From Phytohabitans kaempferiae (GTDB taxonomy: Bacteria > Actinomycetota > Actinomycetes > Mycobacteriales > Micromonosporaceae): 64,000 nucleotides of DNA. The stretch is from the NCBI RefSeq assembly GCF_042433955.1, contig NZ_JBHLUH010000021.1, positions 1-64,000 of the forward strand, read 5' to 3'. The stretch's first letter is position 1, and each line of letters opens with the position of its first letter. Shown piece by piece: positions 1 through 7,533 of this stretch. Both the position numbers and the translations under genes were made by a program. The notes under the pieces were generated by a model. That model did no database searches. It worked only from the letters and a program-made list of their open reading frames with translations, and was not told the origin of the DNA.

Positions 1-45
1 TCGATCATGGAGGCCCTTGCCTGTTTCCGCAGCCCCCTCCCCGCA

Positions 46-1590
46 TCACTCGTCTAGCGACGGCACCGAGGCCGCGCTGTCCGCCGTGTACGAGTAGTAG
101 GAGCGCGGGTCGGCCACGGTGCCGCCGCTCTCGCAGGTGCCGGAGCGGACGAAGACGTTGCCCCGTTCGGCGAGGCGGCCGGGCCCCGAGTCGGCGTATC
201 CGCTCACCGAGTGGCAGGGGAAGGCGACGTCCTCGAAGTAGTTCGCCTCCACCAGCACGCCCGCGTTCTCGGTGGATGCGACGCCGTACAGGCCGATGCC
301 GCGGTAGTAGTTGTTGTAGACGTGGACCGGCTCGCCGAAGCGCACGCGGGGGTGGCGCTGGTTGGAGCCGTCGAAGTAGTTGTGGTGGTAGGTGACCTTC
401 AGGTAGCCGATGTCGTCCGGGTACGAGTCGGAGTGGCCGACCAGCATGCTCTTGTCGGTGGCGTGGAAGTGGTTCCAGGAGACGGTCACGTAGCTCGACT
501 GCCGCTTGACGTCGACCGAGCCGTCGAAGCCGGGGTAGAACTCGTTGTGGTCGATCCAGACGTGGTGCGATCCATTGTGGACGCTGATCGAGTCGTCCGA
601 CGCGTCGCGGAAGGTGATGTTGCGGATGATGACATTGTGGCCGGGGCGCGTGGTCGTACCGAGTTGGAGGCCGCCGCCCACGATCTCGGCGGTCGATCCG
701 ACGCCGATGATGCTCTTGTTGGCCACCACCGTGACCATGTCGTCGACCGCGATGCGGCCGGAGACCCGGATGACGTACGGCGTGTTCGCCCCCGCGTACT
801 GGGCCAGCTCCGCCGCCGTGGTCACGGTGACGGTGGGGCCGCCCGCGCCGCCGGTGGTGCCGTTCTGGCCCAGCGCGTTGACGCTGGCGTGGCCGTCGGC
901 CTGGCCCGGCACCGGCTGCGGCGGCGGTGAGGTGGTCACGCCCGGCGTGGGCGAGGTGGTGGTCGGTGTGGGGCCGGCGGAGTCGGTCACCAGGACGTCG
1001 TCGAAGGAGGCGCTGGCGTAGTAGGTGGTCAGCCCGACCCGGCCCGACGTGTACGTCCCGTCCGTGGCGGTCGCGACCAACTGCCCGTCGAGGAAGCCGC
1101 GCAGCGTGCTGCCGGACGCTTCGAGGCGCAGCTGGTACCACGTGTTGAGCGACACCGCCGCGGACGCCGACGCCAGCGCGGTGTGCCCGCCCGACCCGCG
1201 GCGGCCGAGCTGCACCTGGCCGGTGTTGGTGAGCGCGAGGTAGTAGTAGCCGCTGGTGCTCTGCGCGCGGGCGATGATCCCGGCGTGGCGCGCGCTGCCG
1301 TTGAAACCGGTCGGCTTCACCCGCGCCTCGACGGCGTAGTTGGTCCACGAGCTGGTGCCGGCGAGCGCGCGGGCGTCGCTGCCGGTGCCCGACTGGCGGT
1401 AGACGGCGGTGCCGTCCGTGACCACGGACCAGCTCCCGCCGGAGCGGGTCCAGCCGTTCGCGCCCGCCGAGAAGTCGGTGCTGTAGAGGGTGGCGGCGTG
1501 GGCCGAGTGCACGCCGACGAACACGAGCGCGGCGGCTACCGCGCCGGCGAGGGCCGCGGCGAGCAGCGCCCTCCGTCCTGTGTGGGGCAT
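46..1590 (-). CDS. Secreted pectate lyase (PL1) with N-terminal laminin-G-like domain
   Basis: 514 residues. A Sec signal peptide (about residues 1-32, ending AHA) is followed by a laminin-G/concanavalin-like beta-sandwich (about 35-205), a Pro/Thr linker (about 206-230) and a right-handed beta-helix pectate lyase domain (about 235-514). The PL1 hallmarks VWIDHNEF and RHPRVRFG are visible; the second carries the catalytic arginine pair. Family members cleave polygalacturonate by calcium-dependent beta-elimination outside the cell. The gene is monocistronic. Its start is the ATG at 1590, where the signal peptide begins; an upstream region with several dyads (1601-1652) suggests carbohydrate-responsive control. 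The N-terminal sandwich probably binds polysaccharide, which is inference. Confidence 0.9.
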   Translation of the reverse strand: MPHTGRRALLAAALAGAVAAALVFVGVHSAHAATLYSTDFSAGANGWTRSGGSWSVVTDGTAVYRQSGTGSDARALAGTSSWTNYAVEARVKPTGFNGSARHAGIIARAQSTSGYYYLALTNTGQVQLGRRGSGGHTALASASAAVSLNTWYQLRLEASGSTLRGFLDGQLVATATDGTYTSGRVGLTTYYASASFDDVLVTDSAGPTPTTTSPTPGVTTSPPPQPVPGQADGHASVNALGQNGTTGGAGGPTVTVTTAAELAQYAGANTPYVIRVSGRIAVDDMVTVVANKSIIGVGSTAEIVGGGLQLGTTTRPGHNVIIRNITFRDASDDSISVHNGSHHVWIDHNEFYPGFDGSVDVKRQSSYVTVSWNHFHATDKSMLVGHSDSYPDDIGYLKVTYHHNYFDGSNQRHPRVRFGEPVHVYNNYYRGIGLYGVASTENAGVLVEANYFEDVAFPCHSVSGYADSGPGRLAERGNVFVRSGTCESGGTVADPRSYYSYTADSAASVPSLDE

Positions 1591-1600
1591 GGGCGCCTCT

Positions 1601-1652
1601 CCTAACGATCAGCGTTAACCGTTAGGAAACAACGCTAGGAAAGCCCTTTCCT
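1601..1652 (-). promoter_or_regulatory. Palindromic operator region upstream of pectate lyase
   Basis: Two dyads sit just upstream of the lyase start: CCTAACG (1601-1607) with CGTTAGG (1620-1626), and a 16-base near-perfect palindrome, aggaaagccctttcct (1637-1652). The latter has the shape of LacI-family operators, with a compact dyad around a CG-rich centre. This suggests repression of the lyase by a sugar-responsive regulator, but no intact LacI gene lies nearby. Confidence 0.4.
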
Positions 1653-1738
1653 GCGGTCAAGAGGATCGATGTGCAGGAATGTTGCAGAGATCGCCGTACG
1701 GCGGGCCACGGTGTTCGACCGGCGAGTGGGCACCGCCC

Positions 1739-1940
1739 CGGCCGGACGCTGACGCTCGGGGCCAACGCGGACAGTTGGGTCCTCCAGTCGTCGGCGTCGA
1801 GCGACTACGGGCAGGACTCGGTGGTGAAGGCCACCACCGGCACGGTGGCCACCACCACGTCCGGCTCCGGATACCGGGAATGGCCGGTGACCGCCCAGAT
1901 CGGCGGCGCGTACGCCAACGGCAACTTCGGCGGCGCCGCG
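1739..1940 (+). pseudogene. Fragment of a DNRLRE-type secreted protein
   Basis: One frame reads TLTLGANADSWVLQSSASS, then DYGQDSVVKA, and after a gap REWPVTAQIGGAYANGNFG. This resembles the start and middle of DNRLRE beta-sandwich domains found in actinobacterial secreted proteins (ADxxVxxxxPxxNYGxxxxL, later WDVTxxV). There is no start codon with a signal peptide, and the frame degenerates after about 1940. I read it as a decayed remnant; the family assignment rests on motif resemblance only. Confidence 0.4.
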
Positions 1941-2210
1941 TCTAGAGATCGGTTGCGGTCGATGCTCGCGCTTCGCGTCGCGGTTCGATTCCGGTTTGGC
2001 AGAGGGGAGCTGCCGCGACGCCCGTCGTGCTCCGGGCCGCTGCTCCCGCAGCCGCACCCTCCGCGTCCCCACGATCCCGACCCGACCCAACGCGGGCGGC
2101 CCCGGTCCCGGGCACCATCCTGTGAATCTTGAATTCTCACTCACGGCAAGATGTTGTCCGCGACCAGCCCGGGGTTGCCCCGGGCGGCAGGTCGGGTCCG
2201 TGTTCAAGAA

Positions 2211-2731
2211 AGCTGTCGAGCTGGGCGCGCCAACGCGCCCAACTCGCGCCCAATCGCCGGCACACTCCCTCAGTTGCGCGATCGGTCGGGATAGTTCGTT
2301 GGACCGGCGGCCTGGTCCGCCCACCGGGCAGGGCAACCCCCTGGATCAAGACGAGTCACGGCTGCTATTGACGCCACAGGTCGTCTAGATCGGGCAGGCT
2401 CGCCGTGATCACTGGGGTGTGGGGCGTTGGCTCGCCGCGCCGGCGTGCGGCCTGATGGCCGGACCTCCACAGCGAAAGCCGCTCAGCGCGCTCGCGCGTG
2501 CCCACACCGACCGCTGTTGCCACGCCGCCGCCGGGCCTGGTCGCATCGCAAAAGGGGCTATGTCAGAGACGCAGACCCTCGCGGCCGGTTTGAAAGGACT
2601 ATGTCCCCGACAACGCCCACGCACACCCCGCAGGATCCGGCGCGGCTGGCCCACCGGCATCCACACCACCAGCCCCAGCATCCGGCGCCCGTCCCAGGGT
2701 TGGGCGCACCGGCGCGCCCAGCTCGACAGCT
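2211..2731. repeat. 33-bp inverted repeats enclosing 455 bp
   Basis: The left arm, 2211-2243, begins agctgtcgagctgggcgcgc. Its reverse complement recurs at 2699-2731 with 30 of 33 positions matching. The left arm also holds a local hairpin (GGGCGCG-CCAA-CGCGCCC). No open frame with recognisable protein similarity lies between the arms, and I see no target-site duplication. It may be a relic of a small non-autonomous element or a chance pair of copies of a dispersed repeat. Confidence 0.55.
2331..2390 (+). repeat. Dispersed imperfect-palindrome repeat, copy A
   Basis: About 60 bp starting gggcaac and centred on acgagtcacggctgctattg. It matches 44251-44310 with roughly 85 percent identity by eye. 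Each copy has complementary ends (ATCAAGACGA on the left, TCGTCTAGAT on the right), so it can fold as a REP-like hairpin. Both copies sit in gene-free DNA. Confidence 0.6.
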
Positions 2732-2791
2732 CTCCCACACACGACACCAGGTCCGAGTTCCTGGAGATGGATCTCCTGGTCACTTCGACCG

Positions 2792-2893
2792 AGCACCAAC
2801 CTCGTCAACGTTTACGTGAGCGCGCTCCGCAAGAAGCTCGGCGAGAACGTGATCGAGACGCTGCGTGGCTTCGGCTACCGCCTCCGTACATGA
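2792..2893 (+). pseudogene. C-terminal remnant of an OmpR-family response regulator
   Basis: The frame reads STNLVNVYVSALRKKLGENV followed by IETLRGFGYRLRT and a stop. This is the recognition helix and wing of an OmpR/PhoB winged-helix domain. It parallels the end of the intact regulator at 4887-5549 (SSNVVDVYIGYLRRKLG ... TVRGVGYRLREP). No receiver domain precedes it, so about 85 percent of the gene is missing. The sequence just after its stop also resembles the sequence after the intact regulator's stop. Confidence 0.8.
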
Positions 2894-2900
2894 GAGTCCT

Positions 2901-2927
2901 CTCATCGTGGCCTCATCGCGTGATCAC
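2901..2927 (+). promoter_or_regulatory. Three 11-bp-spaced CTCAY boxes, array 1
   Basis: CTCAT at 2901, CTCAT at 2912 and ATCAC at 2923 are exactly 11 bp apart, one helical turn. This is the spacing used by tandem OmpR/PhoB-type winged-helix dimers. The array lies about 100 bp before the acidic secreted protein that opens the two-component operon, so the response regulator at 4887-5549 is the natural candidate to bind here. That assignment is inference. Confidence 0.6.
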
Positions 2928-3029
2928 GCTGGTCCGTCAGGTTGGGGGCATGACCGAGCGCGGCGAGCGAACCATCGGGCACAGCGTGTCTGGAGCCTCA
3001 TGCCCGCCCGCGGCGAAGCGAGGACGGAC

Positions 3030-3431
3030 ATGAGCGCGCAGAAGGTGGCGACGGGGATCGGGCTGACGGCGCTGGCCGCGCTCCTGACCGGCGTGGGCCT
3101 GCCGGCGCTGCTCCCACCCGGCCGGGTCCCGGCCATCGAGATCAAGGTGCCGGCCGCCAGCGAGATCGAAAACGGGCAGAATGAGACGGCACCGCCCAGT
3201 GCGGGCACCGTACCCAGGCCCGCCAGCGGAGACGACGACGATGACGATGCCGACGACCGGCCCGCCCGGTCATCAGCCCCCGGGGGCGGCAGCCGACCCG
3301 ACGACGACGATGCCCCTGCCGGTTCCCCCGAAGACGAACCCGACGAGCCCGACGACGACGCCGAGCCCGACGACTCCGCCGACTCCGGCGATGGGGACGA
3401 CGGCGATGGGGACGACAGCGACGACGACTGA
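3030..3431 (+). CDS. Small acidic secreted protein of a two-component locus
   Basis: 133 residues: a hydrophobic N-terminal signal or anchor segment (about residues 6-28), then an IEIKV stretch, then a very Asp/Glu/Pro-rich low-complexity tail with runs of Asp. It starts at the ATG at 3030, preceded by GAGGAC; an in-frame ATG at 3000 is an alternative. Its 3' end overlaps the histidine kinase gene, so the two are probably co-translated. It shares the signal segment, an IEI motif and a low-complexity acidic tail with the protein at 6848-7372. No known domain is visible. A polyanionic exported domain could bind cations or the wall; that is inference. Confidence 0.75.
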   Translation: MSAQKVATGIGLTALAALLTGVGLPALLPPGRVPAIEIKVPAASEIENGQNETAPPSAGTVPRPASGDDDDDDADDRPARSSAPGGGSRPDDDDAPAGSPEDEPDEPDDDAEPDDSADSGDGDDGDGDDSDDD

Positions 3432-4890
3432 GCGGCGCTGGCGGCCCCCGCTGGGGCTGCGGCTGCGGCTGCTCGGCTGGGCGCTCGCACTGCTCTCGAT
3501 CGCCAGCCTCGCCTCCGTGGTGGTGATCCGCCAGGTGCTGCTCAACCAGCTGGAAAACCAGATCACGGCGGACATGCGGCAGGAGGTCACCGAGTTCCGT
3601 CGCCTGGTCGACGGGCGCAACCCCACCACCGGGCAGCCGTTCGGCACCGACCTGCGGGCCATCGCCGACACCTACCTGCTGCGCAACGAGCCGCAGCAGG
3701 GCGAGGCGGTGTTGATCTTCGTGGACGGGGCGTTCTACCGCGGCACCGAAAGCCCGCCGTACGACCTGGCCGCCGACGCCGCGCTGGTCGCCCGCTGGAC
3801 CGCGCTCCGCGACAGCACGTACGGCGAGGTCGACGGCGGTCCGGCCGGCGCGGGGCGGTGGCTGGCCGTACCGGTGACCATCGACGGCGCCGTACGCGGG
3901 CACGTGGTGGTCGCCGAGTTCGGCGCCGAGCGGCGCGCCGAGATCGACCGGGCGGTGCAGACCATGGCCCTCGCCTGCCTGCTCGTGCTCGTGGTGGTGG
4001 CCGCCGGCGGCTACCTCGCGATGGGCCGCGCCCTGCGCCCGCTGCGGCAGGTCACCGAGACCGCCCGGGTCATCGAGGAGACCGACCTCTCCCGGCGGAT
4101 CGCGGTGACCGCCACCGACGAGGTCGCCGACCTGGCCCACACGTTCAACGCGATGCTCGACCGGCTGGAGGGGGCGTTCGCGGCGCAGAAGGCGTTCGTC
4201 GCCGACGCGGGGCACGAGCTGCGTACCCCGATCACGATCGTCCGCGGCCACCTCGAGCTGATGGGCGACGACCCGGCCGAGCGGGCGGAGACGGTCGCGC
4301 TGGTCACCGACGAGCTCGACCGCATGAACCGGATGGTCGACGACCTGCTCATGCTGGCCCGCGCCGAGCAGCCGGACTTCCTCCAGCTCGACGGCGTGGA
4401 CGTGGCGCCGATGATGCACGAGGTGTACGCCAAGGCGGTGGCCCTCGGCGACCGCGACTGGCAGCTCGACGAGGTGGCCGAGGTGACCATCTCGGCCGAC
4501 CGGCAGCGGCTCACGCAGGCGCTGATGCAGCTCGCCCAGAACGCGGTGCAGTTCACCGCCGCCGGCGACCGGATCACGCTCTCCGCGCGGTCGGAGCACG
4601 GGCGGGTCCTGCTGGCCGTACAGGACACCGGGCCGGGCGTCGAGCCGGAAGACCGGGAGCGCATCTTCGCCCGCTTCGCCCGAGGGCGGGACGGGCGGGC
4701 GCGCGCCGAGGGCACCGGGCTCGGGCTGGCCATCGTCGCCGCCATCGCGCAGGCGCACCGGGGCACGGTCGCGGTCAACAGCATCCCCGGCGCGGGCGCG
4801 ACGTTCACGCTGGTGCTGCCCTGGTCGCCGGAGGTGGCCCGGGCGGTGGTCCCGCGGCCCACGCTGCGCGAGCCGGGAGCGCCCCGATGA
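3406..4890 (+). CDS. Sensor histidine kinase (HAMP, HisKA, HATPase_c)
   Basis: 494 residues from the ATG at 3406; an ATG at 3391 is equally possible, and both overlap the upstream gene in another frame. Transmembrane segments lie at about 17-40 and 187-207, flanking an extracytoplasmic sensor of about 145 residues with no obvious named fold. HAMP follows (about 208-260). The dimerisation/phosphoacceptor helix contains GHELRTP with His270. The ATPase domain carries the N box (LAQNAVQF), DTGPGV and GTGLGLAI. Its stop overlaps the response regulator start (ATGA), so it should phosphorylate that regulator. The ligand is unknown, but the acidic exported partner hints at an ionic or envelope signal. 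Confidence 0.93.
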   Translation: MGTTATTTERRWRPPLGLRLRLLGWALALLSIASLASVVVIRQVLLNQLENQITADMRQEVTEFRRLVDGRNPTTGQPFGTDLRAIADTYLLRNEPQQGEAVLIFVDGAFYRGTESPPYDLAADAALVARWTALRDSTYGEVDGGPAGAGRWLAVPVTIDGAVRGHVVVAEFGAERRAEIDRAVQTMALACLLVLVVVAAGGYLAMGRALRPLRQVTETARVIEETDLSRRIAVTATDEVADLAHTFNAMLDRLEGAFAAQKAFVADAGHELRTPITIVRGHLELMGDDPAERAETVALVTDELDRMNRMVDDLLMLARAEQPDFLQLDGVDVAPMMHEVYAKAVALGDRDWQLDEVAEVTISADRQRLTQALMQLAQNAVQFTAAGDRITLSARSEHGRVLLAVQDTGPGVEPEDRERIFARFARGRDGRARAEGTGLGLAIVAAIAQAHRGTVAVNSIPGAGATFTLVLPWSPEVARAVVPRPTLREPGAPR

Positions 4891-5549
4891 ACCGCATCCT
4901 GATCGCGGAGGACGAGCCGCGGATCGCCTCGTTCCTCACCAAAGGGCTGCGCGCGGCCGGATACGTGACGACGGTGGTGGAGACCGGCGTCGACGCGGCC
5001 GCGTACGCCCGGAGTGCCGACTTCGACGCGCTCATCCTCGACCTGGGGCTGCCCGGGCAGGACGGGCTGTCGGTACTGGCCCAGATCCGGTCGCGGGGCG
5101 AGCGGCTCCCGGTGATCGTGCTGACCGCGCGGGACGCCGTACCTGACCGGGTGACCGGGCTCGACCAGGGCGCCGACGACTACATGACCAAGCCGTTCAG
5201 CTTCGAGGAGCTGCTCGCCCGGCTCCGGGCCAGGCTCCGCGACCGTGGCCGGGACACGCCTACCACGCTGCGGGCGGGCGCGGTGGTGATGGACCTCGTG
5301 CGGCGTACGGTCGCGGTCGAGGGGCGGCCGGTCGAGCTGACCGCACGGGAGTTTCTGCTCGCCGAGACGCTGATGCGCCATCCGGGGCAGGTGCTCAGCC
5401 GCGAGCAGCTGCTCGACCGCGTGTGGGGGCTGGCGCACGACCCCAGCTCCAACGTGGTCGACGTCTACATCGGATACCTGCGGCGCAAGCTCGGCCAGGA
5501 GCTGATCCACACCGTGCGGGGCGTGGGCTACCGGCTGCGCGAGCCCTAA
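4887..5549 (+). CDS. OmpR/PhoB-family response regulator
   Basis: 220 residues. The N-terminal receiver has the acidic pair EDE near residues 8-10, the phospho-acceptor Asp in LILDLGLPG (about 53), Thr in VLTARD and Lys in TKPF. The C-terminal winged helix ends VVDVYIGYLRRKLG ... TVRGVGYRLREP. It is translationally coupled to the kinase (ATGA overlap). Eight bases after its stop begins a triple CTCAC array, and related arrays precede the first gene of the operon and the second acidic secreted protein. It is therefore the likely activator or repressor of this locus, including itself. The target assignment is inference from operator placement. Confidence 0.93.
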   Translation: MNRILIAEDEPRIASFLTKGLRAAGYVTTVVETGVDAAAYARSADFDALILDLGLPGQDGLSVLAQIRSRGERLPVIVLTARDAVPDRVTGLDQGADDYMTKPFSFEELLARLRARLRDRGRDTPTTLRAGAVVMDLVRRTVAVEGRPVELTAREFLLAETLMRHPGQVLSREQLLDRVWGLAHDPSSNVVDVYIGYLRRKLGQELIHTVRGVGYRLREP

Positions 5550-5556
5550 GAGGACT

Positions 5557-5583
5557 CTCACGGTCGGCTCACCGTCCACTCAC
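5557..5583 (+). promoter_or_regulatory. Three 11-bp-spaced CTCAC boxes, array 2
   Basis: Perfect CTCAC pentamers start at 5557, 5568 and 5579. They lie between the response regulator stop and the phosphotransferase start. This is the cleanest of the three arrays and has the tandem-dimer geometry of PhoB/OmpR operators. Confidence 0.65.
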
Positions 5584-5605
5584 GACCATGGTGGAACGTG
5601 TACGT

Positions 5606-6844
5606 ATGACACGGCTTCTCACCGGTCCGGACGCGGGCGACCTGCTCGGCGTGGCCGTACGCCCCGCCCGGCTCCTCTCCTGGCGGGCCCGCCAGGTGGA
5701 CAACCAGCCGGGCAAGGGGTGCACGGCCGCGTACGAGGTGCGCGTCCGGTGGCCCGACGGGCGCGACACGCACGAGCGGATGGCGGCCTGCACGGGAGCC
5801 ATCCCGGCGGGCGTCCCCGTGCTCGACGACGGCACCGAGCAGGTGGGCGTGTGGCGCTTCCCGTACGACCCCGAGCTGCCCGCGCTCGCCGCCGCGGCCG
5901 ACGAGCACGCGGTCGCCGAGCTGCTCGACGGCTTCGGTTTCGGCGGCGGGCCGGTGCGGCTCACCGTGCGCGCCTACCGTCCCCGCCGGCGCGCGGTCAT
6001 CGAGGCGGTGGGGGAGCGCGGTCGCCTCTTCCTCAAGGTGGTCCGCCCGGGCCGGGTACGCCGGCTGCACGAGCGGCACCGCATGCTTGTCGCCGCCGGC
6101 GTGCCCGCGCCGCCCAGCCTCGGCCACACGCCCGACGGGCTGCTGGTGCTCCAGGCGCTTCCCGGCCGTACCCTCCGGCAGGTCCTGCGCGCCGGCGACC
6201 CCGGCCTACCGTCGGGTCAGTCCATACCGGACCTGCTGGACCGGCTCCCCGCGGAGCTGGCGGTGGGCCGGCGACGGCGCACCTGGGCGGAGAAGGCGCC
6301 GCATTACGCGGCCGTCGTGGGCGGTGCGCTGCCCGAGGTGGCCGAGCGGGCGGCGGGCCTGGCGGGCGCGATCGCCGCGGCGAGCGGGCGGGGCGAGGTC
6401 GCGCCGGTGCACGGCGACCTCTACGAGGCGCAGCTACTCGTGGCCGGCGACCGGATCGCGGGGTTGCTCGACATCGACACGGCCGGGCCGGGCGAACGCC
6501 TGGACGACCTCGCCTGCGTGCTCGGCCACCTCTCCGTGCTCGCCGAGCTGTACCGTCCACAAGCGACAGCCATCAACCGGCTCGGCGCGCGGTACCTCGG
6601 CGTGTTCGAGCGCGCGGTCGACCCGGCCGCCCTGCGCTACCGCGTGGCCGCCGTGGTGCTGTCGCTGGCCACCGGCCCGCACCGCGTGCAGGAGCCCGGC
6701 TGGCCGGCCGCGACCCGCCGCCGTCTCGACCTGGCCGAGCGGTGGGTCGCGAGCGCCCGTACCATGAACGACTCCTCATCTCGCGGCCACGCTCCTCTCA
6801 CCGGGGTCGCCGAGGCTGGAAGCCACACCGAGAAGGAGGACTGA
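5606..6844 (+). CDS. Aminoglycoside-phosphotransferase-like kinase
   Basis: 412 residues from the ATG at 5606, preceded by GGTGGA; an ATG at 5588 is possible. The C-terminal two thirds has the APH/choline kinase-like fold. VHGDLYEAQLLV carries the catalytic Asp, and LLDIDTAGPGERLDDLA corresponds to the metal-binding DFG equivalent. The N-terminal 130 residues are atypical and may be a separate substrate or partner domain. The substrate cannot be told from sequence; many actinobacterial members are not antibiotic-resistance enzymes. It lies between two CTCAY arrays, so it probably belongs to the two-component regulon. Its last codons contain the third array, so its 3' end doubles as promoter DNA for the next gene. 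Confidence 0.8.
   Translation: MTRLLTGPDAGDLLGVAVRPARLLSWRARQVDNQPGKGCTAAYEVRVRWPDGRDTHERMAACTGAIPAGVPVLDDGTEQVGVWRFPYDPELPALAAAADEHAVAELLDGFGFGGGPVRLTVRAYRPRRRAVIEAVGERGRLFLKVVRPGRVRRLHERHRMLVAAGVPAPPSLGHTPDGLLVLQALPGRTLRQVLRAGDPGLPSGQSIPDLLDRLPAELAVGRRRRTWAEKAPHYAAVVGGALPEVAERAAGLAGAIAAASGRGEVAPVHGDLYEAQLLVAGDRIAGLLDIDTAGPGERLDDLACVLGHLSVLAELYRPQATAINRLGARYLGVFERAVDPAALRYRVAAVVLSLATGPHRVQEPGWPAATRRRLDLAERWVASARTMNDSSSRGHAPLTGVAEAGSHTEKED
6775..6801 (+). promoter_or_regulatory. Three 11-bp-spaced CTCAY boxes, array 3
   Basis: CTCAT at 6775, a degenerate GCCAC at 6786 and CTCAC at 6797 keep the 11-bp register of the other arrays. The array lies inside the 3' end of the phosphotransferase gene, 46 bp before the ATG of the second acidic secreted protein. 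Confidence 0.55.
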
Positions 6845-6847
6845 CAG

Positions 6848-7372
6848 ATGCGCGTAAACCGACCGTGGCGGATCGCCGTCGCTGGCGCTGGCGCCGCCGC
6901 CATCCTGGCCGGCGTCGCGGGCGCGGCCGCCGCGAGCGACGGCATCCAGCTCAAGGACAAGGTCCAGCCCATCGAGATCGAGAGCAGGACCGACGGGGGT
7001 ACCGCCGGCGGCGCTGACGACTCGCCGGAGTCGGCCGACAGCCCGGGCGAGTCGCCGTTCGACTCGGCCGGCTCCGCGGGCGACAGCCCCGGCGATCCGA
7101 AGTGGACGGACCCCTCGCCCGAATCCGCCGACAGCGCCGCCGAGTCGGCGAACGACTCGCCCGCCCCGGTACGCAAGCCGGCCAAGCCCGCCGCCGACTC
7201 GGCCGACTCCCCGGCCGTCCGCCACGGCGGTGGCGGCGACGACTCCGCCGACTCCCCGGCGCCCCGAAAGAAGGGCGGTGGGGGCGGCTCGGCCAACTCC
7301 GGTGACTCCGGCAACTCCGGTGACTCCCGCAACTCCGGCGACTCAGGTGGCTCCGCCGACTCCGGCGACTGA
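6848..7372 (+). CDS. Ser/Asp-rich secreted protein, partner of the 3030-3431 protein
   Basis: 174 residues with a strong ribosome site (GAAGGAGGA, 8 bases upstream). A signal or anchor segment (about 8-30) precedes PIEIES and a long low-complexity region built from SADSP, NSGDSG and ESPxDSA-like units with short basic and Gly patches. It is organised like the 3030-3431 protein (hydrophobic start, IEI motif, acidic tail), with Ser-Asp instead of Asp runs. It lies 46 bp downstream of the third CTCAY array, so it is a predicted target of the neighbouring response regulator. Such Ser-Asp tails can bind calcium or act as wall-spanning stalks in other bacteria; no function is established here. A strong terminator follows. 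Confidence 0.75.
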   Translation: MRVNRPWRIAVAGAGAAAILAGVAGAAAASDGIQLKDKVQPIEIESRTDGGTAGGADDSPESADSPGESPFDSAGSAGDSPGDPKWTDPSPESADSAAESANDSPAPVRKPAKPAADSADSPAVRHGGGGDDSADSPAPRKKGGGGGSANSGDSGNSGDSRNSGDSGGSADSGD

Positions 7373-7389
7373 GCATTCCCGCCCCTTGC

Positions 7390-7426
7390 GCCGCGGCCCG
7401 ACCAACCGGTCGGGCCGCGGCCTTTT
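7390..7426 (+). terminator. Rho-independent terminator
   Basis: A perfect 14-bp stem (7390-7403 with 7408-7421) with an AACC loop is followed by CTTTTG. It ends the two-component/secreted-protein locus. Confidence 0.85.
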
Positions 7427-7533
7427 GCGGCGCTGGCCTCGCGGAGATGGCTGGGCGGAGACGGATTGCCTGCCCGTTTCGTTGAACACATGCCGCCTGC
7501 CCGCCCGTATCAAACGTCAGGGAGTGTGAGCCT

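Noticed and set aside
1975..2010. GGTTCGATTCCGG resembling a tRNA T-arm
   Set aside because: The T-stem pairs poorly and no acceptor, D or anticodon arm can be found around it. It could be the stub of an old attachment site, but there is no partner.
3301..3431. Asp-codon GAC repeats as a microsatellite or CRISPR-like array
   Set aside because: The repeats are in frame with the acidic secreted protein and have no spacers; they are coding low complexity.
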